Shown: piece after piece, positions 1 to 10,030 of the stretch
How positions within the stretch are numbered: position 1 is the first letter of the stretch
Layout of the letters: the number at the start of each line of letters is the position of its first letter
Source: Anaeramoeba flamelloides
Lineage: Eukaryota > Metamonada > Anaeramoebidae
Direction of reading: 5' to 3'
DNA length: 64,000 nt
NCBI GenBank assembly: GCA_027625915.1
Contig: JANTQA010000036.1
Span: 12,979,001 to 13,043,000 of the forward strand
Position numbers and translations under genes: made by a program
The notes under the pieces: generated by a model
The model's database searches: none
Told to the model about the DNA's origin: nothing
Seen by the model: only the letters and a program-made list of their open reading frames with translations

Positions 1-112
1 TTTTTCTCAAAGGATACTAATTTACTCAATGAAACAAGATCAAATTTAGAAAACGATAGTTGGTTTCGATCTTGTTCAAAGAAATGCTAAAAAACAATAA
101 TTTATCAAAGAT

Positions 113-587
113 TAGAGTAGTGAAAAAAATACCTGACAAGATTTTTAATTGTGAATATTAGTAAAATTATTGTGTAATTTCATTTATTTACAATCAAATT
201 CTTTTTTTTAAGAATCGAACTTTTTCAATTATAACTCCCCCACTTATTAGAATGATGATTGATGAAATCACACTTGTTCAAAATACCATCCAATCAATCA
301 AAAAACAAGAAGAAAAATTAATATTTTCCAAACTCTAGTAAACCTCAATATAACTCGATTGTTTTTCAAAAAAAGTTAGATCAACTACTGCTATCAAACA
401 ATAACTCAAGTATTCTAGAGACACCTTACTTTGTTGGACTTTAGGTAGATTTATCACTAATCTCATAAAAAAATTGGTTATTTATAATAAGGATTTCATT
501 GAAATTAGACAAAAATTTTACTAATACCCACAATTAAAAATCTTGGCCGGGATTTTTTTCATGTACGGTATTTTTTTCCGTACTATA
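113..587 (+). mobile_element. TIR element family B, copy 1 (MITE)
   Basis: A non-coding element of about 475 bp with inverted ends. The left end (TAGAGTAGTGAAAAAAATACC-like) is mirrored at the right (GGTATTTTTTTCCGTACTATA-like). The interior matches the copy at 41800-42294 almost base for base and matches the copies at 40721-41210 and 45288-45786 in reverse orientation. This copy lacks about 20 bp of the left terminal repeat, apparently lost between two short internal direct repeats. No transposase is visible. TA flanks suggest a Tc1/mariner-type mobiliser, which is inference. Edges are good to a few bases. Confidence 0.8.
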
Positions 588-833
588 CTCATAAAACAAA
601 CAATTATTTTGACAAATCCTAAATAAAACCAAAACGATTTTTTTAGTTAGCTGTTGACCTTCGAAAAATGAGTTACCATTTAAAGTTAACTAAAATATGA
701 ACTAATTATTTTTACGGGTTCAAATTGGATAAAGTAAACAAGATTCTAAATGAAATGTTCATTGGTAGAAAGTCATTTTTTCTAATCTTAAATTCTTTTT
801 TTGAAAGAAAATTTATACTTTGTGTGATTAAAA

Positions 834-3800
834 ATGACTGAAAATATGATTGATATCTTAGGAAACGGAGGAATAATGAAAGAAATTCTAAAAGAGGGTA
901 CTGGAGAAAAGCCACTTCCTAATTCAAAAGTTCAAGTTCATTATGTTGGTACCTTAACAAACGGTAAAAAATTTGATTCATCACGCGATCGAGACCAACC
1001 TTTTGAATTTGTTGTTGGTAAAAGATCTGTGATCCAAGGATGGGACCTTGGTATCCCAACAATGAAAATTGGTGAACTTGCAAAATTTACAATCAAAGCA
1101 GATTACGCCTATGTATGTTTTTTTATTTTTTTTTATTATTTTTTCTTTTTTTTCGCTTTTTTTTGTCTTTGAATTTTTGCTTTTTGTAACAAATGCTTTT
1201 TTTTTTTTTTTGTTTTGAAAAATATAGAATGGACAACTCTTGATTTTTGAACAAAACTGTCTTCAGTCTTTCTGTTTTTTTCTCCAAAAAAGGAACTCAA
1301 GCCGCAACATTCTGCTAAATTCACAATAAAAGTAAAAAAAATTTTTGGTTCAATTCCGTTTTCCAAATCCCATAACTCAACTTTTAATGAGTCTACTTTA
1401 AAAACATTTCGAAAATCAACTTTTTTACTGATGTGTTTTTGTATTTAAACCAATAAAATTCTTCAAAAGTTAAAAAAAGTTAAAAATAGAAAATGAACTA
1501 AAAAGTTTAAAACATTTTTTGAATTTATTGGTCTCGATTCGACAGACAAAATCAAAAATTCTTGTGGGCGAGAAAGAGGAATAATGTCTTGGTATAAAGA
1601 AGAATTATTTTTTTAACTGTATTTTTTTTTAAATTCATTGGCCCTTTTTGTCTTTAAATCCAAGATAGTAAAGAAAGGACAACCAATTTATTTTTTAAAT
1701 ACAAAGAATGTTTAGTACAGTATTAAAAAAGTGAGAACAAAAGTTTTAAAAAGTATTTCATAAATTGTTTGGTTTGTACTTTTAAATTGTTTTGGAAAAC
1801 ACTTCTTCAAACTTTTGGTCCTCACTTATTAAAACCTTTTTATCCCACTTTTTTTAAAAAAAAGTCAATAATTATTGATGGAAGAAGTGTAAATTACACT
1901 CTAAATGTTCTTTTATTAAATTTCCTCAAAGGTAATTTAAGCATAAAATCCTAGATTTCACCTTTTTCAAGGCAAAGACATACCCAAATTTTTTTTTATG
2001 TTTCAAAAGCAAAAGCAAAAAATTGAATTGAGGAAAAAATAAAAAGAAAAAAAAAAAAGAAATTTGAAAAGGGTTTATAAGAAGCAATTGGTAAAAAAAA
2101 AAAATGCTATCTTTAATTAATGGCTCCCCAAAATCACAGCCACGAAACTTTTGGTTGATATAATAATTTGATAATTGATCATGAGTGTTCACTTGGGGAT
2201 TGTTGTTTAACTGTTTTAATTTCTTTTTTCTTTTTTGACCTTATTTACTTCCAACCTTTGGTCATTTTTAGCCTTTGTTTTTTGGGTTTTATTTTCAAGT
2301 CACTCATACTCTCGTGTTTCATTTTCACAGTATTAGCAAGTAACCACTTGATCTTTTTCCATTGTAACTCTTCTTCCCAATATAAATAAGATTCAGTCAT
2401 GGTAAAAAATGAAAAAAAATCAATAATTAATCAAATTTTCTTGAGTTTCAATAAATCAAAAATTTTGGAACAAATCCCATTTAAAAATTGGAACTTTGAA
2501 AAACTTTTGGTGCTCACTTATTAAAACCTTTTTGTCCCACTTTTTTAAAACTTTTGTATATACAAAAACGATGAATCCATTCAATGAATTTTATGAAAAA
2601 AATAGTCATTTAATAATATATTTTTTTTTTTAATTTTATAAATAAAAAAACGAAAATAAGTTGTTTCAAAAAAGTGTGAATAAAAATTTTTTTACTATAG
2701 TCCTGAAAATAGTTTAACAAAAGTTTGCCATCTATTTTCTCTATACTTTTGAAAATTTTTTGAAATATTTGATAGATTCATTTTTTTGTCACAATTTTTT
2801 AAAATGACCTTACTAACTTTTGTATTTATAAGTGATTAATAAATACAGCGAGTAGTATTCTATCTCGAAAACTTTCAAATGCAGAAAAGTGCCAAATCCA
2901 TCTTTAATAATTAATACTAAGAATTTGTTTAAAGCCAATTTTGTTGTGGTCGGTGAAAATTTTGTTATTTAAAACAAGTGGCCTGGGCTGGGGAAATACA
3001 ATTTTTTTTTTGTTAATTTTGATTTTTTTTCGTAAAATACTCGCCTACCACCAATAATATCCCACTCTAATCACCTTAACTCGCCTAAAAACACATCCTA
3101 CATACCCCTACACCTTATAAATAGATTCTGGCATTTTCGAAACTTTTCGACAAAAACTGTTTTCTAATTAAAGTATCCCAGTTGTTATGAGTGAATTACA
3201 TGTTCTTATAGTGTTTAAATGTATTGATGAATAAAAAAAATTACTTTTGGAAATTTCAAAATTGAAATCATTTTTGCACATTTTTACTTTTTTTGTTTTT
3301 TTCAATTTTTTTTTATGTAGCCTAATTCAGTTCCAAATTTTTTTTTTTATTGCAAGATCTTGAGTAACTTCTGTAAAAATCTGTTATTCTAATGTTATTG
3401 AAAAAGCGGAAAATGATTGTATAAAAATAATAATTGTTTCTATTGGAATTTTATTTGATCTTCAATTGAAGATTAAAATGGACCTTCTAGTTGATTTTTT
3501 TCAATCGACAGCTAAGGATTTTTATTTTTTAATTTTTAAACAAAGTTTATATTGATCGATTAGATTTGCTTCATCTGGATATCGACTATTCTCTAATGTA
3601 TTATACTACTTATTTCTTTATTTGCTTTTAAGGTTAATTATAAAATAATTGATATTTGGAAAAAAATTTTGGGCAACTTTGGCAGAAACAAAGTTTGGAA
3701 TTGTAAATGTCATAAATACAGATTGCCAGATTAAAAGTAAAAATTACAAGTTAAAAATTTAAAAAAAAAATAAAGAAACAAAATAAAAATTGGGTCAAAA

Positions 3801-6101
3801 TTTTCGAAACAACGTTTACCCAGATTTTCTTTTGTAAAAACCATTGGCTGTTTGATAAATTGAATGTTTCATTTCTTTGACAAAATTAATTTGAAATACA
3901 ATTTTTAATCATTCTAAACAAACTACTAATTTGAAATACAATATTTTGATCATCAAAAAACAAACTTGTTGTTTCAACCAAAGTATTTACAAATTAACTT
4001 CAGGGTTTATTAACTCTTATTTATTTTTAATCCCAAAGGTAATAGAATAATTGTTTTATACAAGGATACAATCAAACCAGATATGCAACTTCATTTATCA
4101 ACTTTAGAGGGATGAGTTATCATTTTTAAAAGAGTTCATTTTCCCCAATGAAATTTTCAGTCAAAAAGAGATCTTATCCATTTTGTTTGGGATTTTGGAT
4201 CAAATTAGAAAAATAAAAATTAGTAAAAAATTTTTATTTTGAATAAATCTCACTTTTAGTAATTTCTGAGAGTTTCTATGAACAAATAACCTTGAACCTT
4301 TAATCTTATTTTAAAAATACAAGAAAAATAAATCAAATATTGAATCCTTGAAGATCCAGAAAAAAATGATCATCTATTTTATTCTCAAATATTTATTAAA
4401 TTTCATGAAATTTAAAAGATTATGTAATATTCTTTTTCAAATATTCAGGGTATAAACAAGGAACTATTAGTATTAAAATCATGTTATTTGATAATATCTA
4501 TTATTTTTTTTTTATTATAAGAATTATTAATTTGAATTATTTTTATTTGTTTGAAAATCTCGAAAAAATTGAGAAATAATTGTAAAGCCTATTTGATACA
4601 TTTAGTCTTTATGTTGTTAATAACCCACCGAACGAATTAAAATTAGGTTATTAATTATTGATTACAAATAATCAAATTAAAAAGTATTTCTTTTAGACTA
4701 TAAGTTGAATTTTCCTGGTTTTAAAAAAGTATATTGGGATAATTTTTTATTTGATTGTTTGGTTTTTTTTTCTCTATTTTTTTATTCAACAAAAAGAAAA
4801 AATTGATATATACTGTTCTTAGAATCAAAAAAATATATTTTTTAAAAGTTTAAAATAATTATTGTAATTTTTTTTGTCATAAAGTAGATTTTTTATACTG
4901 GATTATTTCGAAACTTTGTTGGTTTTATTTTTAAAGTGTATTTTGGTATACTTCCTTTACAAACAATAATAAGATTTCAATCTTCTTTCAAAATAAATAA
5001 TTTTTTTTAAATAATTCAGAAATAAATATGTTGGATTTTGAACTTTTCAAAAATGAGGAAAATGGATCTAAACTTTTAAAAACAATAACTCATTTCTGAA
5101 AATAGGCTTTGAAAGTAAGTTAGGTTATATTAAATCAGATTTTTACCTTGTTTTGAAATTTCAAGATATGCGCAAAAATTTTTTTGAAATTGCAATTAAA
5201 TTTACTTGAAAATTTTTTTTGGTTTACTAGCCCCATAAAAAAAAAAAAGTAAAAAAGAAAAAATAAAGAATAAAAAACAAAAAAATGTAAATTTATTAAA
5301 CTACAATTAGTTTTATCAATTTGAATAAAAATAATATAAATGTATAGAATTAAGTGTAATAAAGTTGTTCAAATGATATGTAATTTAGTTTATATTTGCA
5401 TGTATTCATAATATTATCATGATTGAATTTGACTCTTTTAATTCCTAATTTATTCAAATATATATATATATATATATATATTACATAAACTAATGAAAAA
5501 TCAAATATACAAACATCTATATATATATATATAATAGGGAAGCCAAAGTCCATCTAAAGACATTCCACCAAACTCAACTTTAATTTTCAATGTTGAATTA
5601 CTTGGCTTTGAAGCACCAGAAACATGGGATGTAATTTTTGAAAAATGTTTAAAAAAAAAAGAACTTGGAAATCAAAAATTCAAAGAAGGTAAATGGCAAG
5701 AAGCAGAAAACGAATATCATGGCGCAATTCATAAAATCTCCGAAATTCCAACTTCCTCACTGAATGAAGAAGAAGCAAAAAAGGTCAACGAACTTACCTT
5801 AGTTATTCATTTGAATTCTGCAATGGCAATGATTAAAACCGGAAATTTTCATCATGCATTATCCCATTGTAGCCAAGCACTTGCAATTGACCCAAAAAAC
5901 TCCAAGGCACTTTATAGAAAGGCTATATGCTTAGGCTCTGAATCAGATTTCGAAGGTGCAATTTCTACTTTAAAATTTGGTCTCGAAGTTGATCCAAATA
6001 ATGGTGCAATGAAATCAAAATTAAAATTCTATATGCAAAAGAAAAATGACGAAATTAAAAGAAAAAGAGAAATGTACCAAAGAATGTTTAAAAAAAAATA
6101 A
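834..6101 (+). CDS. FKBP-type peptidyl-prolyl isomerase with TPR domain (exons 834-1112, 5538-6101)
   Basis: The spliced product is 280 aa. Residues 14-118 form one complete FKBP domain. The ligand/catalytic residues of FKBP12 are present: Tyr37 (HYVG), Phe47-Asp48 (KKFDSS), Phe57, Val66-Ile67, Trp70 (QGW), Tyr93 (DYAY) and the Phe of LIFNVEL. Residues 135-255 form three TPR repeats with the Hsp90 carboxylate-clamp pattern (KELGNQKF, HLNSAM, NSKALYRKA). The C-terminal charged helix ends MFKKK, as in FKBP51/52. The likely role is a cytosolic proline isomerase and Hsp90 co-chaperone. The phase-0 intron splits the FKBP domain right after DYAY: donor GTATGT at 1113, acceptor ATAATAG ending at 5537. 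ATG 834 is chosen because the domain follows directly and an A-rich leader precedes it. Human FKBP52 has two FKBP domains and this protein has one, so no specific orthologue name is given. Confidence 0.92.
3381..3700 (+). repeat. Interspersed repeat K, copy 1
   Basis: About 320 bp aligning in the same orientation with 56072-56395. Shared landmarks are GTTATTCTAATG, GATCTTCAATTG, CTATTCTCTAAT and TTGATATTTGGAAA, in the same order and spacing. No terminal inverted repeats or coding potential were seen. It may be a decayed transposon interior. Confidence 0.7.
4190..4745 (+). repeat. Interspersed repeat J, uninterrupted copy
   Basis: About 550 bp, colinear with 38490-41420 in the Atg1 intron. 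Landmarks in order are AAATCTCACTTTT, GAACAAATAACC, ATAAATCAAATATT, GAAATTTAAAAGA, TTTGATAATATCTATTATT, AAAGTATTTCT and AAGTTGAATTTT. This copy lacks the LINE and the family B element that split the other copy, so it acts as an empty-site reference. Confidence 0.75.
5459..5534. repeat. (AT)n microsatellites at the intron 3' end
   Basis: Two runs of alternating TA (about 5459-5481 and 5518-5534). The second ends two bases before the TAG acceptor of the FKBP gene, where a pyrimidine tract would normally be expected. Confidence 0.9.
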
Positions 6102-7129
6102 ATAATATTATCAAATAATCAAATTATCATCATTATTTATTTTTTTCTTTTTATCCAACTTATTATTATAAAGATAAAAACAGATATCAATTATTTATTC
6201 GGAAATGAGGAAATTTTCATTGTTTTTTTCTTATTATTATAATTTTTTTTCGTTTATTTTTGTTCGAAAATCAGACGATTAAATGTTCTCTACTTTTTAT
6301 TTCTAATTTCATACTTTTTAATAACTAAAATGATAAATGTTTACCTTTGACAATTTTTTATATCTTTTAACAGTTAATTTTTCCTCTTGATTGATTTTTA
6401 TTTTATAGGATTTTTTGGAAAAAATAACAATTACGGGTAAAGCCATTACGCATATTGTAATTTACCATTAATTTGCACCATACCCAAGGAGCAACTTGAA
6501 AACTAAAAAAGGGTATTGTGAAATTGCCCTTCTTTTGATTGAAAAAATTCAAATAATAAAAAAAAAACTCCAAACAATTAAATATTGCCAAAAAATTTTA
6601 TTCACAAAAAAAAATTTAAAAACATTCTCAATTTCAAAAAAATCAATTATTAAAAAAAAAAAAAATCACTTTCTTATTTTACATTTTATTTTTATAAATT
6701 CTGAAATCTCTTCAATTAAGAAATAAATTGTTTTCTTCAAGTAAAAAATCAAAATTAATTCCATTGAATCGATTTTTCGTTTTTAGTTTATAACACTCTA
6801 AAATTTGGCAAAGTATGGATTATGTAACATTGTTGAGAATAATAATAATAAACTATTTGTCAAACAAAAGGGCACACCTCTCAAATTATCAATACTATTG
6901 AATTTGATTGTTAATAAGATAATTCCTTATTTGTGATTTTCATTTTAATTATTCATTTTTTCATTAATTATTTTTTTATATTGAACAGTTGGAAAATGAA
7001 AAAAAAAAGATAAGAAGAAAAAAATATGGAGATAATCTGACAGATAAAAATGGAAACAGTTTAAGTTTGATTTCAAATCACATAGATATAGGAATTAAAA
7101 AAAAAAAAATACCATTATTAGATTGATGC
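6102..7129. other. Intergenic region after the FKBP gene
   Basis: About 1 kb of A/T-rich spacer downstream of the FKBP stop codon. Open frames here (for example 6496-6726) read as poly-Lys and poly-Phe and show no family features. I see no RNA gene. Confidence 0.6.
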
Positions 7130-7417
7130 ATGGAACAAAGAAAAAAGAGAAATAAAAAAAAAACAATTCCAACAAAATACCCAGATGAATTGCAACTTTA
7201 TATTGAAAATGAGACTTTAAAGAACAAAAGTTTGTCGTGTAAAGAGTTATCAATAAAATGTCAAGAAATTTTTCCCAATTCAACGTATATAAAGGTTGTA
7301 ATTAAGTTTATAATGTTTTTTTTCATTTCAATTTACAAAACAAGATTTCTCATTTCAAATAAAAGGGTATACCAATTTTTAAAATATTTAATTTTAATTT
7401 TTATTGTTTTGTTTTGA
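7130..7417 (+). CDS. Small hypothetical ORF, possible helix-turn-helix fragment
   Basis: The first 60 codons (MEQRKKRNKKK... then PDELQLYIENETLKN, SLSCKELSIKCQEIFP) are less biased than the surrounding spacer. They could form a basic N-terminus followed by a short helix-turn-helix like those at the start of some transposases. The remainder (IKFIMFFFISIY...) looks like spacer. It may be a transposase exon relic or chance. No family is recognised. Confidence 0.2.
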   Translation: MEQRKKRNKKKTIPTKYPDELQLYIENETLKNKSLSCKELSIKCQEIFPNSTYIKVVIKFIMFFFISIYKTRFLISNKRVYQFLKYLILIFIVLF

Positions 7418-8331
7418 TGAGTTTTAAATCTTCAGCTGAGTGTTTTTTTTTTTATATTATAAAAGTTTTTTTATATTTTAGAATGATACTAAAATTAATT
7501 TGATTTAATTATTAATAATTCTTGAAAATTTCTATTACCTTTTATTTGAAAAAGAGTTTATATTAAAAAAGGAAAAAAAATGAAAAAATCTTTGAGATCT
7601 AAAAAACTCCAATAAGTCAACCTTAAAACCAATATAGTTGTTTTAAAAAATTATATTTTCTAAAAACTCAAATTGGGAATTGAGTGTAGTTATTTGTCTC
7701 TTTTTTTTAAAAATTGTCATCTTTTTATTTTAATTTATTCATTTTTGTAGATCGATCTTTGATAAGTTTTTGATTGGTTTTTAATTGGTATTAGGAACTG
7801 TAAATAATAATTCCTAAAAAAATTTATCAATTTTAAAAAATTATTTTTCACCTAAAGAGTTAAGCCATTGCAGTGAAAAATAATTTTCTGAAATCGAAAT
7901 AAAAACAAATTATAATTATAAAGAGTGTCTAAAATCAATCAAAAACTTTTTTGATATCCTAAAGTATTATCATCTAGCTGAGAGAATCCTAACATTGTGT
8001 ATATTATTATTGAAGCGAAATCACATTAGTGACGACAGGGTTCAAATTTCCCTTAAAAGATCTATTTGTAAAGTAGTATTGATGTTTGATACAATCAACA
8101 CAAAACGATCTCTAGTTTTAGTTAAAAAACCCAACAATTTCTAAAAAAAATTGTTTTGGCCATAAATTTAAAGGTTGAATTATCAATATTCAAACTTCAA
8201 AGTTATAAAATATCCATCTTAAATTTGTGGCCAAATGTAGATTAGTACCTCAAAATCTTCAATTTTAGTAAAAAAATTAAAAAATTAGACAATATATTTT
8301 TTGACATTTTATTTTGAATCATTAAAATATA
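7418..8331. other. Spacer with start of repeat C
   Basis: No gene seen. From about 7965 the sequence belongs to repeat C, which runs into the 5' edge of the VPS18 relic. Confidence 0.6.
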
Positions 8332-8430
8332 TTGATGATACAAGAATATTTAAAAAAAGCAAATAAAACTAATCAGTCTTTGTGCTTTTATGGTGATGAT
8401 GAGTATGAGAATTTGAATGATAAAATAATC
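7965..8430 (+). repeat. Interspersed repeat C, copy 1
   Basis: Matches 23000-23790, 31735-32420 and 59085-59345 in the same orientation. Shared landmarks include ATCACATTAGTG, AAAGTAGTA, CATAAATTTAAAGGTTGAATTATCAA, TAAATTTGTGG and AAATGTAGATTAGT; the first and last 12 or so bases are approximate. The match to 23000-23790 continues into the first codons of the VPS18 relic (AAACTAATMAGTCTTT, then CTTTTAT..TGATGAT), so either the relic and the repeat were duplicated together or the repeat once carried this segment. Confidence 0.65.
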
Positions 8431-10030
8431 AAAGGGGGGGTGAATGATGGAAAAAAAATATATCTTCGATGCAACAAGTTTTTACAAAAATATTGCAAAC
8501 AGCTAAATTCCAATATAGTTTTTAAATTGTTAGAATCACATAATAGAATCAATTTGTTACAGTCAGTTTCACATTTAAGGCACAAACTTTCAACGAAATT
8601 TAAGGCACAAAAAAATCTCAAATTAAAGCACAATTTTTTGGAATTTTAATTTTCACAATTTATTTTACTAGAAAACGAATTTTGTGCCTTAATTTGAGAT
8701 TTTTTTTGTGCCTTAAATTTCGTTGATAGTTTGTGCCTTAAAAGTGAAACTGACTGTAATTCAATATTGTATTGCAATTGAAAATTATGAAAAAGTGATT
8801 TTAATAATAATCCAAGAAAAGAAATTTGATAAAGTTATCAAATATATTGCACAAGCCCACGAACCTGAATTATTTTATAAATATTCTTATTTACTAGTTA
8901 GTCAAGAACCAAATTTGTTAATCCTTTCTTGGATTAAGTTTTTTGAAACCCAAAAGAAAAGCGAAACACAAAAAAAAAGGAAAAAATCTAAATTTTGAAA
9001 GATTAATTCCGCCGGTTGACAAATATATGTAAAGATATAATTTCACTTTAAATGAAAAACATCCATTGATTGAATTTTTTGGTTTATTAAACCCACAAAA
9101 TCAAAAGAAAACTACAAATAATTATTTAATTTCTTTTTATTTAAAACAAAATTTTATCGAAAAATTGCATGATTTTATATACTCATTAAAACGGAATTTT
9201 AAATTATTTGATCCCTTATTTGCATTAAACATTTGTAAAAAAAACAAGACTATGAAATTGTCACCTATTTGTATTCACTGTTGTCCAAATATAAAGAAGC
9301 AATAGAATATTCCCTAAAGTATGACCATAAATTGGCATTGAAATATATTGAAGAAATTTTCGACAACCAATTAAAAACCACATTGTTATTGAAAATTTGT
9401 GAGCATTTAATTAAAAAGGATCGCGATATCACACGCGCAGTGGAAGTTGTTAGTGAATATCCTGAAATTAGAATTGATGATTTTATTTCAATTTTGCCTG
9501 GGTTTGTAAAATTAAATGATTTCAAAATTCAAGTGAAAGAATACCTAGCAGAACATACCAAAAAAATGCAATATTTGAAACATAATATTAATGAATCAAA
9601 TACTAAAATAAAGGAAATTCATCATAAAATTAAAAATATCAAACATTTGACAACAAATTTTCAACCTGATCACAATTGCTCCATTTGTAAAAAGCCAATA
9701 GGTTTGTCCAACAATTACTTTATTTTTAAATGTAACCACATTTTTCATGAAAATTGCTTGAAAGAAAAAATGATCAACCAATTCCTGTCACAATCAGAAA
9801 TTAGCAAAGTTAAAGATTTTGAATTTTCAATGAAAAATCAAAACGATATTCTTAATAAAAATCCTGATTTGAAAATCAAGCTTTCAACAGAAAAAGATTT
9901 AAATAAATTAAAAAATAAATACAACCCATTAATTGCTCCAAGTTGTGTCCTATGTGGAAATATAATTGTAAATATTTTAGATAAACCATTTACTAGCTCC
10001 TTTGAAGAAGAAAATTCTTGGAAATTATAA
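8332..10030 (+). pseudogene. VPS18 (HOPS/CORVET subunit) C-terminal pseudogene
   Basis: The pieces align with the C-terminal half of VPS18/Pep3, the RING-bearing core subunit of the HOPS and CORVET tethers on endolysosomes: LLESHNRIN, NYEKVI, AHEPELFYKYS, RLIPPVDKYM, NNYLISFYL, IRIDDFISILPGF, then a RING half CSICKKPI...CNHIFHENCL and the diagnostic end CVLCGNII..LDKPF...SWKL. The N-terminal propeller is absent. The gene is broken: a MITE (8560-8756) sits in the codon run for NLL|IQYC and adds 199 bp; the frame changes again near 8985; an in-frame TAA lies at 9030-9032; and a further frame change lies near 9245-9255. Only 9260-10030 reads cleanly to the natural stop. A working copy is expected elsewhere in the genome. 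Confidence 0.88.
8560..8756. mobile_element. MITE family A, copy 1, inside the VPS18 relic
   Basis: A 197 bp near-perfect hairpin. The left end CAGTCAGTTTCAC is mirrored by GTGAAACTGACTG at the right, with about 75 bp terminal inverted repeats built around the motif AAGGCACAAA. It is flanked by TA on both sides (8558-8559 and 8757-8758). Removing the element plus one TA restores an uninterrupted VPS18 frame, which confirms the borders and the TA target duplication typical of Tc1/mariner elements. Confidence 0.92.

Larger units (their letters stand above)
1113..5537 (+). other. Giant intron of the FKBP gene
   Basis: A 4425 bp phase-0 intron between Tyr93 and Gly94 of the FKBP domain. It has no convincing ORF; open frames inside are T-run/A-run artefacts. 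It holds repeat K (3381-3700), the uninterrupted copy of repeat J (4190-4745), two related short blocks at about 1800-1860 and 2495-2545 (shared text around CTCACTTATTAAAACC), a C-rich patch near 3045-3120, and an (AT)n tract just before the acceptor. Confidence 0.85.

Noticed and set aside
8723-8998. A separate small gene from 8723.
   Set aside because: Its start lies in the MITE arm and the rest is VPS18 text, so it is a fragment of the pseudogene.
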